Shown here one piece after another: positions 1-6,320 of a stretch of DNA of 6,936 bases. Source of the stretch: an uncultured Ignavibacteriales bacterium (GTDB lineage Bacteria > Bacteroidota > Ignavibacteria > Ignavibacteriales > Ignavibacteriaceae); contig CAIWTC010000102.1 of assembly GCA_903915485.1 (NCBI GenBank), positions 1 to 6,936 of the forward strand, read 5' to 3'. Both the position numbers and the translations under genes were made by a program. Position 1 is the stretch's first letter. Every line of letters starts with the position of its first letter. The notes below the pieces were generated by a model. That model was given only the letters and a program-made list of their open reading frames with translations, searched no databases and was not told where the DNA came from.

Positions 1-117
1 AAATCAGCCATAAATGACCGGACTTTTATCGAAGAAAAAAGTAATTATGTCGGAGAAATCCTCATTTTTATCGAAAAAATAACCACATCCTTTCAATTAC
101 CACTATATTTAGCCTAA
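1..117 (+). CDS. 3' end of an upstream gene, function unknown (tentative)
   Basis: Frame 1 is open from the window edge to a TAA at 115-117 and gives 38 residues, ending in QLPLYLA. The other two forward frames and the three reverse frames all carry stops in this stretch. In DNA this AT-rich, 38 codons without a stop is suggestive but not proof. The translated piece is mixed polar and hydrophobic (two FIE tripeptides, then a hydrophobic tail) and matches no family I recognise. The next gene starts 42 nt after this stop on the same strand, with no terminator-like hairpin between, so the two could be co-transcribed. It could equally be noncoding leader DNA of the lipoprotein gene. Confidence 0.35.
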   Translation, partial: KSAINDRTFIEEKSNYVGEILIFIEKITTSFQLPLYLA

Positions 118-159
118 ATGATTAACAATTTTTTAAAACAATAAAAAAAAGAGACCTCG

Positions 160-2199
160 ATGAATACGATAAAAACTAAAATAGCTATCCGTTTGTTAGC
201 AGGACTTGCACTACTTTATGTAGGATGCTCTGACAACAGCGTTATAAACCCGACTGAAAATACTTCATACGGAAAAGATATAAATGAATTAAATGTAAAT
301 GATAATTTTGATTACGCAACCACCAAAGATATTGAAATCAATATTACAACAAAAATGAACTCCAAAACTACATTAGTAAACTTTCCTGTTCTTGTCTACG
401 ATGCGCTTCCTGAAAACGGCGGCAACATCCTGACCTCAGGAGCCTCTGATGCGAATGGCCAGTTACAATTATTTGTAAGCATTCCAAAAGCTTTAGATAA
501 AGTATATGCAGTTTCCGGAGCAATCGGCTTACCTTCAGCAATTGAACTTTCAACTGCAGGCACAAGCATTTCACTAGATTACTCATCAGTAAGCACAAGC
601 CCTGTTTTCAACACTGGGAATGTCGCTTTAGGAAAAGAAACAGATAACAAATACAAAGTCCTCGGCAGCTGGGATGCAAATGGTACTCCTAAATACTCGG
701 CAGAAGAAGTTGAAGGCTTTGATTCAAAAACTTTAGAGAATATTAATGTATCTCTTCCCGAATATCAGAATGTTCCCTTGAAACATCCTGAGTACATTCA
801 AGGAACACCTGCGAATATCAACATTAATAAAGATGCTGAAGTATATGTAACTTTCTTATCAGAAGGTGCTAGCTATCGTAATGTCTTAGGTTTTTATACT
901 TTCCCTACCGGTAAGAACCCTGTCAAGATTAACGAAATAGAATCTAATTTAACAATCATATTTCCAAACTGCTCTTTACCCGGTAGTGGTGGAAATCTTC
1001 GGGCAGGAACAAAAGTCACTATTGGAAAATTCGCAAGCGGCATATCAATCGGCTGGTTTGTAATCTCCAATGGATTTAACGGGATAAATCAACCCGGCAG
1101 TGGCAATGGAACATTTTACTCAGATCCAATATTAAATCCTGAGAGCGATTCTTTACTTCGCCGACATAATGTTCTTCTTATTGATCCTCTAACAAAGAAA
1201 ACAATTTTAGGATTTGAGGATATGGCTCGTGATAAAGGCGCCGATAATGATTTTAACGATGTATTATTTTCTATCGCATCGAATCCGGTTGAGGCAATCG
1301 ACCAGTCCAAAATGCCTCTTATGAAAGAAACTATTGACACAGACGGTGACGGAATTGCAGATGTAAATGACGCATATCCTTCTGACAAAGCAAAAGCTTT
1401 CAATACTTACATCCCGGCAAAAGGTGTTAACGGTTCACTAGCATTTGAAGATTTGTGGCCCGCAAAAGGCGATTACGACTTCAACGATATGGTTGTTGAC
1501 TATAATTACAACCTTATAACAAATGCACAGAACAATGTCGTTGAAATAGATGCAAACTTTTCACTGAGAGCAATTGGAGCTTCATTCCGCAACGGATTTG
1601 GAATTCAATTAAACAATTCCTCAAATAGTGTTACAGTTACAGGCTCAAAACTCTCTGAAGGCATCGTAAAACTCGCCGGCAATGGTGTTGAAGAAGGTCA
1701 GGACAAAGCAACAATAATTGTATTTGAGAACGCTTATAACTTGATGAATTCAAGCGGCGGTGCATATGTAAACACAGAAAATGGTTACAGTTATGTAACT
1801 CCAAAATCGATTCCTGTAGTTATTAAATTTAACTCTCCTGTAAGTGTTGCATCACTTGGAAGTGCGCCTTTTAATCCTTTTATCTTTATCAATAAAGAGA
1901 GAAGCAAAGAAGTACATTTAGTGAATAATGCACCTACCAAAAAAGCAGATTTATCTATCTTAGGAACAGTTGATGACAATAGTAGTTCTGCGCAATCAAG
2001 ATATTACAAGACCAAGAAAAATCTTCCTTGGGCACTTAACATCCCTGTAGCGTTTGACTACCCGGTTGAAAAAGCAGCAATAACAAGTGCTTATCCTAAC
2101 TTTAGCAGTTGGACAGAAAGCAATGGAGCAAGTGCGACAAACTGGTACACCAACGCTAGCGGCAACAGAAAAGTAACCAACATATATATAAAGAAATAA
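160..2199 (+). CDS. LruC domain-containing surface lipoprotein (DUF4114/DUF4842-like)
   Basis: Predicted exported lipoprotein of 679 residues with no visible catalytic motif; the likely role is an envelope or surface structural or binding protein. A short basic N-terminus and hydrophobic stretch (residues 4-20) lead to a lipobox-like LYVGC with Cys23 followed by Ser. Tyr at -3 is not the usual Leu. Residues about 55-145 look like a beta-sandwich module. A DUF4114-like segment ends with GFED at 351-354 and DNDFND at 362-367. An EF-hand or thrombospondin-3-like loop follows (D393, D395, D397, D401; then DAYPSD). A second FED (429-431) with DYDFND (438-443) opens the LruC region. The C-terminus has the family ending: AYPNF, W651, then NWY at 661-663. 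Asp-rich loops suggest calcium binding (inference). The ATG has only a weak GAG (151-153) in an A-rich leader, as is common in Bacteroidota-like genomes. A strong terminator follows, so it is transcribed apart from the kinase operon. Function beyond the domain name is unknown. Confidence 0.88.
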   Translation: MNTIKTKIAIRLLAGLALLYVGCSDNSVINPTENTSYGKDINELNVNDNFDYATTKDIEINITTKMNSKTTLVNFPVLVYDALPENGGNILTSGASDANGQLQLFVSIPKALDKVYAVSGAIGLPSAIELSTAGTSISLDYSSVSTSPVFNTGNVALGKETDNKYKVLGSWDANGTPKYSAEEVEGFDSKTLENINVSLPEYQNVPLKHPEYIQGTPANININKDAEVYVTFLSEGASYRNVLGFYTFPTGKNPVKINEIESNLTIIFPNCSLPGSGGNLRAGTKVTIGKFASGISIGWFVISNGFNGINQPGSGNGTFYSDPILNPESDSLLRRHNVLLIDPLTKKTILGFEDMARDKGADNDFNDVLFSIASNPVEAIDQSKMPLMKETIDTDGDGIADVNDAYPSDKAKAFNTYIPAKGVNGSLAFEDLWPAKGDYDFNDMVVDYNYNLITNAQNNVVEIDANFSLRAIGASFRNGFGIQLNNSSNSVTVTGSKLSEGIVKLAGNGVEEGQDKATIIVFENAYNLMNSSGGAYVNTENGYSYVTPKSIPVVIKFNSPVSVASLGSAPFNPFIFINKERSKEVHLVNNAPTKKADLSILGTVDDNSSSAQSRYYKTKKNLPWALNIPVAFDYPVEKAAITSAYPNFSSWTESNGASATNWYTNASGNRKVTNIYIKK

Positions 2200-2225
2200 C
2201 CGCACTTAGAGTGATATTTCAGATT

Positions 2226-2259
2226 AAGGCTGCCTGCTTAAATTCAGGCAGCCTTTTTT
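2226..2259 (+). terminator. Rho-independent terminator of the lipoprotein gene
   Basis: A perfect 11-bp stem (AAGGCTGCCTG at 2226-2236 pairing with CAGGCAGCCTT at 2245-2255) encloses an 8-nt loop and runs into a T tract ending at 2259. It begins 27 nt after the lipoprotein stop codon and separates that gene from the kinase operon. Confidence 0.93.
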
Positions 2260-2312
2260 ATTTGCTTGTATTTTACACCGTTTTTGCATTAGCCTCAGTA
2301 ACTGCCCATAAC

Positions 2313-2350
2313 ACCGTTTCTACCGCTTATCCCGTCTATAAACCGTTAAA
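2313..2350 (+). promoter_or_regulatory. Cluster of 9-bp ACCGTT-like units, candidate LytTR operator
   Basis: Three 9-mers lie head to tail: ACCGTTTCT (2313), ACCGCTTAT (2322) and CCCGTCTAT (2331). After 2 bp comes a fourth, ACCGTTAAA (2342-2350). A further copy, ACCGTTTTT, sits upstream at 2277-2285; it and the first unit are both preceded by AC. The known LytTR-domain target, as I recall it, is [TA][AC][CA]GTTN[AG][TG], in direct repeats about 12 bp apart. Units 1, 2, 4 and the upstream copy fit 7 of 8 defined positions, and unit 3 fits 6. Units 2 and 4 are 20 bp apart start to start (11-bp gap), close to two helical turns. The cluster ends about 40 bp upstream of the TATAAT box of the operon that encodes a LytTR regulator. 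Autoregulation is inferred. Confidence 0.45.
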
Positions 2351-2391
2351 ATAATTCGAATCCGTATTAGGTTAATGTTTACTACTTTTCT

Positions 2392-2397
2392 TATAAT
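2392..2397 (+). promoter_or_regulatory. Candidate -10 box of the kinase-regulator-peptidase operon
   Basis: A perfect TATAAT lies in the gap between the lipoprotein terminator and the kinase gene. No good -35 is present: TTAGGT at 2367 has a 19-bp spacer and TTAATG at 2372 only 14 bp. This would suit a promoter that depends on an activator bound at the ACCGTT-like units upstream. Transcription would start near 2404 and give a leader of about 48 nt to the TTG at 2452. Confidence 0.4.
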
Positions 2398-2436
2398 AAT
2401 GAAATACTTTTGAAAAATATTCAGCAAAAGGCTGCT

Positions 2437-2441
2437 AAGGA
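2437..2441 (+). promoter_or_regulatory. Ribosome binding site deciding the kinase start
   Basis: AAGGA lies 10 nt before the TTG at 2452. The more distal in-frame TTG at 2410 has no Shine-Dalgarno and would fall only about 6 nt after the predicted transcription start, so 2452 is preferred. Confidence 0.55.
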
Positions 2442-2451
2442 AATATTTATA

Positions 2452-3504
2452 TTGAAATTTAATTTTACTTCTAAACGGAACATAATCTATTGGTTTTGCC
2501 AAACCGGCGGCTGGACTGTTTATGTCATCGTTAACCTTATAATCACAAATGTACTATATAAAGCGGATCTTAATATATTGTCGTCATTTGTTATCCTCGG
2601 GATTATGGGTATTGGATTTACACACTTATATAGATACTTTATTAAGAAATATCATTGGTTGAAACTTTCGCTAAAGCAAATCGTACCCCTCGTGTTTTCC
2701 GCGTGTATTCTAATGGCCTTGCTGATGACAGGCGGACTTTTTGTAGTTGGCATTTTGAAAGGCGCATTAAATAATAGGATGGTCGGGTTTACACTCCTGA
2801 ATAATAGTTTTGAGTTTATGATGGTGACATTGTTATGGTCTCTGTTATATTTTGCTTTTCACTATATGGAGAACTATCGTAATTCGGAAATTGAAAAACT
2901 TGTGTGGGAAGCGGCAGTAAAAGATTTTGAATTGAAGACATTAAAGTCACAGTTGAACCCTCACTTTATGTTCAACGCATTGAATAGTATCCGAGCACTA
3001 ATAGAAGAAAATCCCGAACGCGCAAAAAAGGCCATTGGTCAACTTTCAAGTATTTTCAGATACTCGTTGAAAATCGAAAGAATGGAAACCACTCCCTTAT
3101 TCGAAGAACTAAAAACTGTAGAAGATTATTTAGGCTTGGAGAAGGTTCGATATGAAGAAAGACTTCATTATTCAATAACAACTTCGCCCGAATCAGAGAA
3201 AATTGAAATCCCGCCAATGATGGTGCAAACACTTGTCGAAAACGGAATCAAACATGGAGTTGCCAAACTTCCGGAAGGCGGCAGCGTGACGGTTAACACG
3301 GTTTTAGAAAAAGACTATTTAGTAATAACTATAACAAATTCAGGCAAACTGAATGAAGCCGAGATGGCAAATACTAAAGGATTTGGATTAAGCAATACCA
3401 AACACAGGCTATTTCTTCTTTACGGTACAAAAGCCTCGTTCTTCCTGACCGAAAATAATAACAGAGTTAAAGCAGAAATTTTTATTCCAATAGGAGTTAG
3501 ATAA
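2452..3504 (+). CDS. LytS/YehU-family sensor histidine kinase (His_kinase PF06580 type)
   Basis: Membrane sensor kinase that should autophosphorylate and pass phosphate to the LytTR regulator encoded next to it. Numbered from the TTG at 2452 (350 residues), four hydrophobic segments lie near 11-32, 44-63, 75-98 and 120-139, with only short loops and no recognisable extracellular sensor domain. A charged, probably coiled-coil linker (141-165) leads to the phospho-acceptor motif QLNPHFMFNALNSI, with His171. The ATP-binding part has the N-box EN..KHG (Glu263, Asn264, His268) and the G-box GFGLSN (310-315). All key residues are present and the length is usual for the family. An in-frame TTG at 2410 would add 14 residues, but the ribosome site and the promoter position favour 2452; the first in-frame ATG lies inside a membrane segment and is too late. 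It ends 2 nt before the regulator. The ligand or stimulus cannot be read from the sequence. Confidence 0.92.
   Translation: MKFNFTSKRNIIYWFCQTGGWTVYVIVNLIITNVLYKADLNILSSFVILGIMGIGFTHLYRYFIKKYHWLKLSLKQIVPLVFSACILMALLMTGGLFVVGILKGALNNRMVGFTLLNNSFEFMMVTLLWSLLYFAFHYMENYRNSEIEKLVWEAAVKDFELKTLKSQLNPHFMFNALNSIRALIEENPERAKKAIGQLSSIFRYSLKIERMETTPLFEELKTVEDYLGLEKVRYEERLHYSITTSPESEKIEIPPMMVQTLVENGIKHGVAKLPEGGSVTVNTVLEKDYLVITITNSGKLNEAEMANTKGFGLSNTKHRLFLLYGTKASFFLTENNNRVKAEIFIPIGVR
3492..3496 (+). promoter_or_regulatory. Ribosome binding site of the regulator, inside the kinase 3' end
   Basis: AGGAG lies within the last codons of the kinase gene, 10 nt before the regulator ATG at 3507. With only 2 nt between the TAA and the ATG, translation of the two proteins is probably coupled. 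Confidence 0.6.
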
Positions 3505-3506
3505 AT

Positions 3507-4226
3507 ATGAGAGCAATAATTGTTGATGATGAGCGCCTTGCGAGAGTTGAACTTTCGCGATTGTTAACAAAAATCCCAAGCGTTGAAGTTGTGGGAGAAG
3601 CAATAAATGCAGAAGATGCATTAGAAAAAATTAATACACTGCAGCCCGATTTAATTTTCCTTGATATTCAGATGCCCGGCAAAACAGGATTTGAATTATT
3701 GGAAGACTTAGACAAGGCCCCCAATGTTATTTTCACCACCGCTTACGATGAATATGCATTAAAGGCATTTGAATATAACGCGCTTGATTATCTACTTAAA
3801 CCAATTGATGAGAAGCGCCTTGAAGAAGCCGTAAAGCGGGTTGTTGAACGCGAAGAAGCAGCCAAGTCTGCAGAACCGCCGCCAAATATTCTTAAAAGTG
3901 AAGACCAGGTATTTGTTAAAGATGGCGACAGATGCTGGTTCGTAAAACTTGAAGAAGTAAGAGTGTTTGAGTCAGAAGGAAATTATGTTAGAATATTTTT
4001 TGGCGAGCATAAGCCATTAATTCTTAGAACTCTAAACTATCTGGATGAGCGCCTTGATCCCAAAATATTTTTCCGCGCAAACAGAAAACATATTATCAAC
4101 CTGAAATGGGTTGAGAACATTGAGCCTTGGCTTAATGGCGGGTTACTCGCCAAGATGAAGGGCGGCCAAAAAATTGAGGTCTCCCGCCGGCAGTCTATAA
4201 AATTTAAAGATATGTTAAGTTTATAA
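3507..4226 (+). CDS. LytTR-family two-component response regulator
   Basis: DNA-binding response regulator of 239 residues, the presumed partner of the adjacent kinase. The receiver domain (about 1-115) has the acidic pair Asp7/Asp8, phospho-acceptor Asp53 in FLDIQMPG, Thr77/Thr78 in the switch position and Lys98-Pro99, so it looks fully functional. A charged linker (about 100-127, ending in Pro-rich AEPPP) joins it to a LytTR domain (about 130-237). The domain carries the usual signatures: VFVKDGDRCWFV, the ESEGNYV strand (155-161), FFRANRKHIINL (188-199) and the closing EVSRRQ (224-229). LytTR domains bind direct repeats through beta-strand loops; candidate sites of that type lie upstream of the operon at 2313-2350. 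It resembles AlgR/LytR/YehT-type regulators, but the regulon cannot be told from sequence and no specific gene symbol is justified. Confidence 0.94.
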   Translation: MRAIIVDDERLARVELSRLLTKIPSVEVVGEAINAEDALEKINTLQPDLIFLDIQMPGKTGFELLEDLDKAPNVIFTTAYDEYALKAFEYNALDYLLKPIDEKRLEEAVKRVVEREEAAKSAEPPPNILKSEDQVFVKDGDRCWFVKLEEVRVFESEGNYVRIFFGEHKPLILRTLNYLDERLDPKIFFRANRKHIINLKWVENIEPWLNGGLLAKMKGGQKIEVSRRQSIKFKDMLSL

Positions 4227-4248
4227 TTTTTATCAACCAATTAATATT

Positions 4249-4254
4249 AAGGAG
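4249..4254 (+). promoter_or_regulatory. Strong ribosome binding site of the S9 peptidase gene
   Basis: AAGGAG stands 6 nt before the ATG at 4261. It confirms this start, which also begins a good signal peptide. No promoter or terminator is evident in the 34-nt gap after the regulator gene. Confidence 0.7.
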
Positions 4255-4260
4255 AACGCG

Positions 4261-6153
4261 ATGCGATACTTGATTTTCACGCTATTGTTATCATTTTCAG
4301 TTCTTTATTCTCAAAATAACTCAAAGGGCAATATGCATTTAATTCCAATGAAGGATTTCTTTAAGAATCCTGAGAAAGCATCCTTTCAGATATCTCCGAA
4401 TGGAGAATATCTTTCTTTTATGATGCCTTATAAAAGCAGGATGAATGTATTCGTACAAAAAGTCGGTAGCGATGATGCCGTTCGAATTACTTCCGCTGAA
4501 GAAAGAGATATTTCAGGTTATTTTTGGGCGAGCAATAACCGCATCGTCTATATGAAAGACAAAGGCGGCGATGAGAACTTTCACATGTTTGCAGTGGGCA
4601 TAGACGGGCAAAATGAAATCGACCTGACACCGTATGATAAAGTAAGAGTGGAAATTGTTGATGACCTGGAAGATATCGATGATGAAATGATTATATCGAT
4701 GAACAAAAACAATCCGCAATTATTTGATGTTTATCGAATCAATATCATTTCAGGCGAGATGAAAGAAATCGCAAAGAATCCGGGCAATATTACTTCATGG
4801 GTCACTGACCACGAAGGCAAAGTGCGAATTGCAACTACGACCGACGGAGTAAACAACACTTTACTTTATCGCAGGACCGAAAGCGATGAGTTCCAACCGG
4901 TACTTACGACCAACTTCAAGGAATCTCTTTCACCTTTGATGTTTGATTTCAAAAATGAATTTGTCTATATGCTATCAAACATAAATAGGGACAAACTTGC
5001 TATTGTTCTTTATGACATGGAGAAGAAAAGCGAAATCAAAATGGTTTATGAGAATCAGGATGTTGATGTTGCGAATCTTCTTTCATCAAACAAACGAAAA
5101 GTTATAACCGGCGCAAGTTTTGTGAAAGCAAAAAGAGAGTATGTATTCTGGGATAAAGAGACACAAAAAGAATTTGAACTTCTTCAAAAACTATTACCGG
5201 GCTACGAAGTAACGGTAATATCTTCAAACAAGAATGAAGACAAAATGCTTGTAAGAACATTCAGCGATAAAAGCCGCGGTTCTTATTACTTCTTTGATTC
5301 TAAATCAGAAAAAATTACAAAACTTGCTGAAGCTACCCCTTGGTTGAAGGAAAACGAACTTTGTGATATGAAACCGGTAACATATAAAACCAGAGATGGT
5401 TTAGTTGTCAATGGCTATCTTACTCTGCCAAGAAATTCTGACGGCAGGAATTTACCTGTCGTGGTCAATCCTCACGGCGGACCATGGTACCGCGACAACT
5501 GGGGTTTCAATCCGGAGGTTCAGTTTTTAGCAAATCGTGGGTACGCTGTATTTCAAATGAATTTCAGAGGTTCAACAGGGTACGGAAAACAATTTTGGTC
5601 ATGCAGCTTCAAAGAGTGGGGCAAAAAAATGCAGGACGATATCAGTGACGGCGTTAAGTATTTAATCAATGAAGGAATTGCGGACCCTAAACGCGTAGCC
5701 ATCTACGGTGGTTCATACGGCGGATACGCAACTTTAGCAGGAATGACATTCACACCTGAACTTTATGCATGCGGTGTAGATTATGTCGGTGTTTCTAATC
5801 TATTTACATTTATGAATTCAATCCCGCCATACTGGAAACCTTACCTCGATATGCTTTACGAAATGGTCGGACATCCGGAAAATGATAAGGATATGCTGAC
5901 AGCAACATCACCGGTATTCCATGTAGATAAGATTACTTCTCCATTAATGGTAGCACAGGGAGCAAATGACCCGAGAGTTGCCAAAGCCGAATCAGACCAA
6001 ATGGTTGAAGCCCTGAAGAAACGAGGAATCGATGTCCCATATATGGTTAAGGATAACGAAGGACATGGCTTTCATAATGAAGAAAACAGATTCGATTTTT
6101 ATAGAGCAATGGAAGTGTTTTTTGGAAAATATTTGGGCGGCAAAGTTGAGTAA
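4261..6153 (+). CDS. Secreted S9 family serine peptidase (prolyl oligopeptidase-like)
   Basis: Exported serine peptidase of 630 residues, a normal size for the S9 acylaminoacyl-peptidase/dipeptidyl-peptidase group, which trims short peptides. A signal peptide is clear (basic start, hydrophobic residues 3-16, likely cleavage after YS at 16-17), with no lipobox Cys, so it is probably periplasmic or secreted. Residues about 30-365 form the beta-propeller that filters substrates by size. The alpha/beta-hydrolase domain follows from about 370: oxyanion-region motif HGGPW (405-409), the NFRGSTGYG segment (434-442), nucleophile Ser485 in GGSYGG, Asp570 in GANDPRV and His602 in EGHGF. The catalytic triad is complete. 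It lies 34 nt after the regulator gene with no terminator between, so it is probably the third gene of the operon. That hints at a link between the two-component system and extracytoplasmic peptide processing (inference). Exact substrate preference is unknown. Confidence 0.92.
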   Translation: MRYLIFTLLLSFSVLYSQNNSKGNMHLIPMKDFFKNPEKASFQISPNGEYLSFMMPYKSRMNVFVQKVGSDDAVRITSAEERDISGYFWASNNRIVYMKDKGGDENFHMFAVGIDGQNEIDLTPYDKVRVEIVDDLEDIDDEMIISMNKNNPQLFDVYRINIISGEMKEIAKNPGNITSWVTDHEGKVRIATTTDGVNNTLLYRRTESDEFQPVLTTNFKESLSPLMFDFKNEFVYMLSNINRDKLAIVLYDMEKKSEIKMVYENQDVDVANLLSSNKRKVITGASFVKAKREYVFWDKETQKEFELLQKLLPGYEVTVISSNKNEDKMLVRTFSDKSRGSYYFFDSKSEKITKLAEATPWLKENELCDMKPVTYKTRDGLVVNGYLTLPRNSDGRNLPVVVNPHGGPWYRDNWGFNPEVQFLANRGYAVFQMNFRGSTGYGKQFWSCSFKEWGKKMQDDISDGVKYLINEGIADPKRVAIYGGSYGGYATLAGMTFTPELYACGVDYVGVSNLFTFMNSIPPYWKPYLDMLYEMVGHPENDKDMLTATSPVFHVDKITSPLMVAQGANDPRVAKAESDQMVEALKKRGIDVPYMVKDNEGHGFHNEENRFDFYRAMEVFFGKYLGGKVE

Positions 6154-6179
6154 TTGTGAAGTGTGAAGTGTAAAATTTT
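6152..6179 (+). repeat. Degenerate heptamer array after the peptidase gene
   Basis: Consecutive 7-bp units AATTGTG, AAGTGTG, AAGTGTA and a decayed AAATTTT start inside the TAA stop codon of the peptidase gene. TGA or TAA recurs at each unit junction, and because 7 is not a multiple of 3 the array stops translation in all three frames. It is related to the array at 6286-6320 in opposite orientation: AATTGTGAA at 6152-6160 is matched by TTCACAATT at 6291-6299. Confidence 0.6.
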
Positions 6180-6196
6180 TAGGACAAAACAATCTT

Positions 6197-6231
6197 AAAA
6201 AAGGGACGATGTTTTATGTCGTCCCTTTTTT
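6197..6231. terminator. Bidirectional intrinsic terminator between convergent genes
   Basis: GGGACGAT (6203-6210) pairs with GTCGTCCC (6218-6225; one G-T wobble) around a 7-nt loop. The flanking six A (6197-6202) and six T (6226-6231) extend the stem to 14 bp. The T tract serves the plus-strand operon and the A tract becomes a U tract for the minus-strand protease gene, so it can end transcription from both sides. Confidence 0.9.
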
Positions 6232-6285
6232 ATTGATATCAAAACCTATTCAGGAATTTATTTTTTGGCAGTCAAACTAAAAAAC

Positions 6286-6320
6286 ATACATTCACAATTC
6301 ATCATTTACCATTCACCATT
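6286..6320 (-). repeat. Degenerate heptamer array at the 3' end of the metalloprotease gene
   Basis: On the minus strand, five 7-bp units follow each other exactly: AATGGTG, AATGGTA, AATGATG, AATTGTG, AATGTAT. The first two and part of the third encode the last residues (MVNGK) of the metalloprotease, and the TGA in the third is its stop codon. The consensus AATNGTG matches the array at 6152-6179, which reads in the opposite direction, so each array has the same sense as the gene it follows. Confidence 0.7.

Noticed and set aside
24..75. Direct repeat TTTTATCGAA at 24-33 and 66-75, 42 bp apart (four helical turns), as a possible operator
   Set aside because: Both copies lie in the same reading phase of a possibly coding stretch and encode the same FIE tripeptide; in AT-rich DNA two 10-mers alone are weak evidence.
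104..109. TATATT as the -10 box of the lipoprotein gene
   Set aside because: No acceptable -35 at 16-19 bp, and AT-rich DNA gives many such hexamers; it also lies within the possible upstream coding tail.
1116..1403. 95-codon minus-strand open frame within the lipoprotein gene
   Set aside because: It is antisense to a well-supported gene with clear domain motifs, has no ribosome site of note and no recognisable protein features; the other overlapping short frames were dismissed for the same reason.
2354..2361. Perfect palindrome ATTCGAAT near the operon promoter
   Set aside because: Eight bases only, with no second copy nearby; expected by chance at this length and composition.
3528..4056. 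Identical 13-mer GATGAGCGCCTTG at 3528-3540 and 4044-4056 inside the regulator gene
   Set aside because: Both encode the tetrapeptide DERL in frame with the same codons; a chance match of coding sequence, not a repeat element.
6152..6320. Small mobile element (MITE) bounded by the AATTGTGAA inverted repeats
   Set aside because: No target-site duplication is visible, and the 7-bp periodicity explains the shared sequence without transposition; kept only as an alternative within the heptamer finding.
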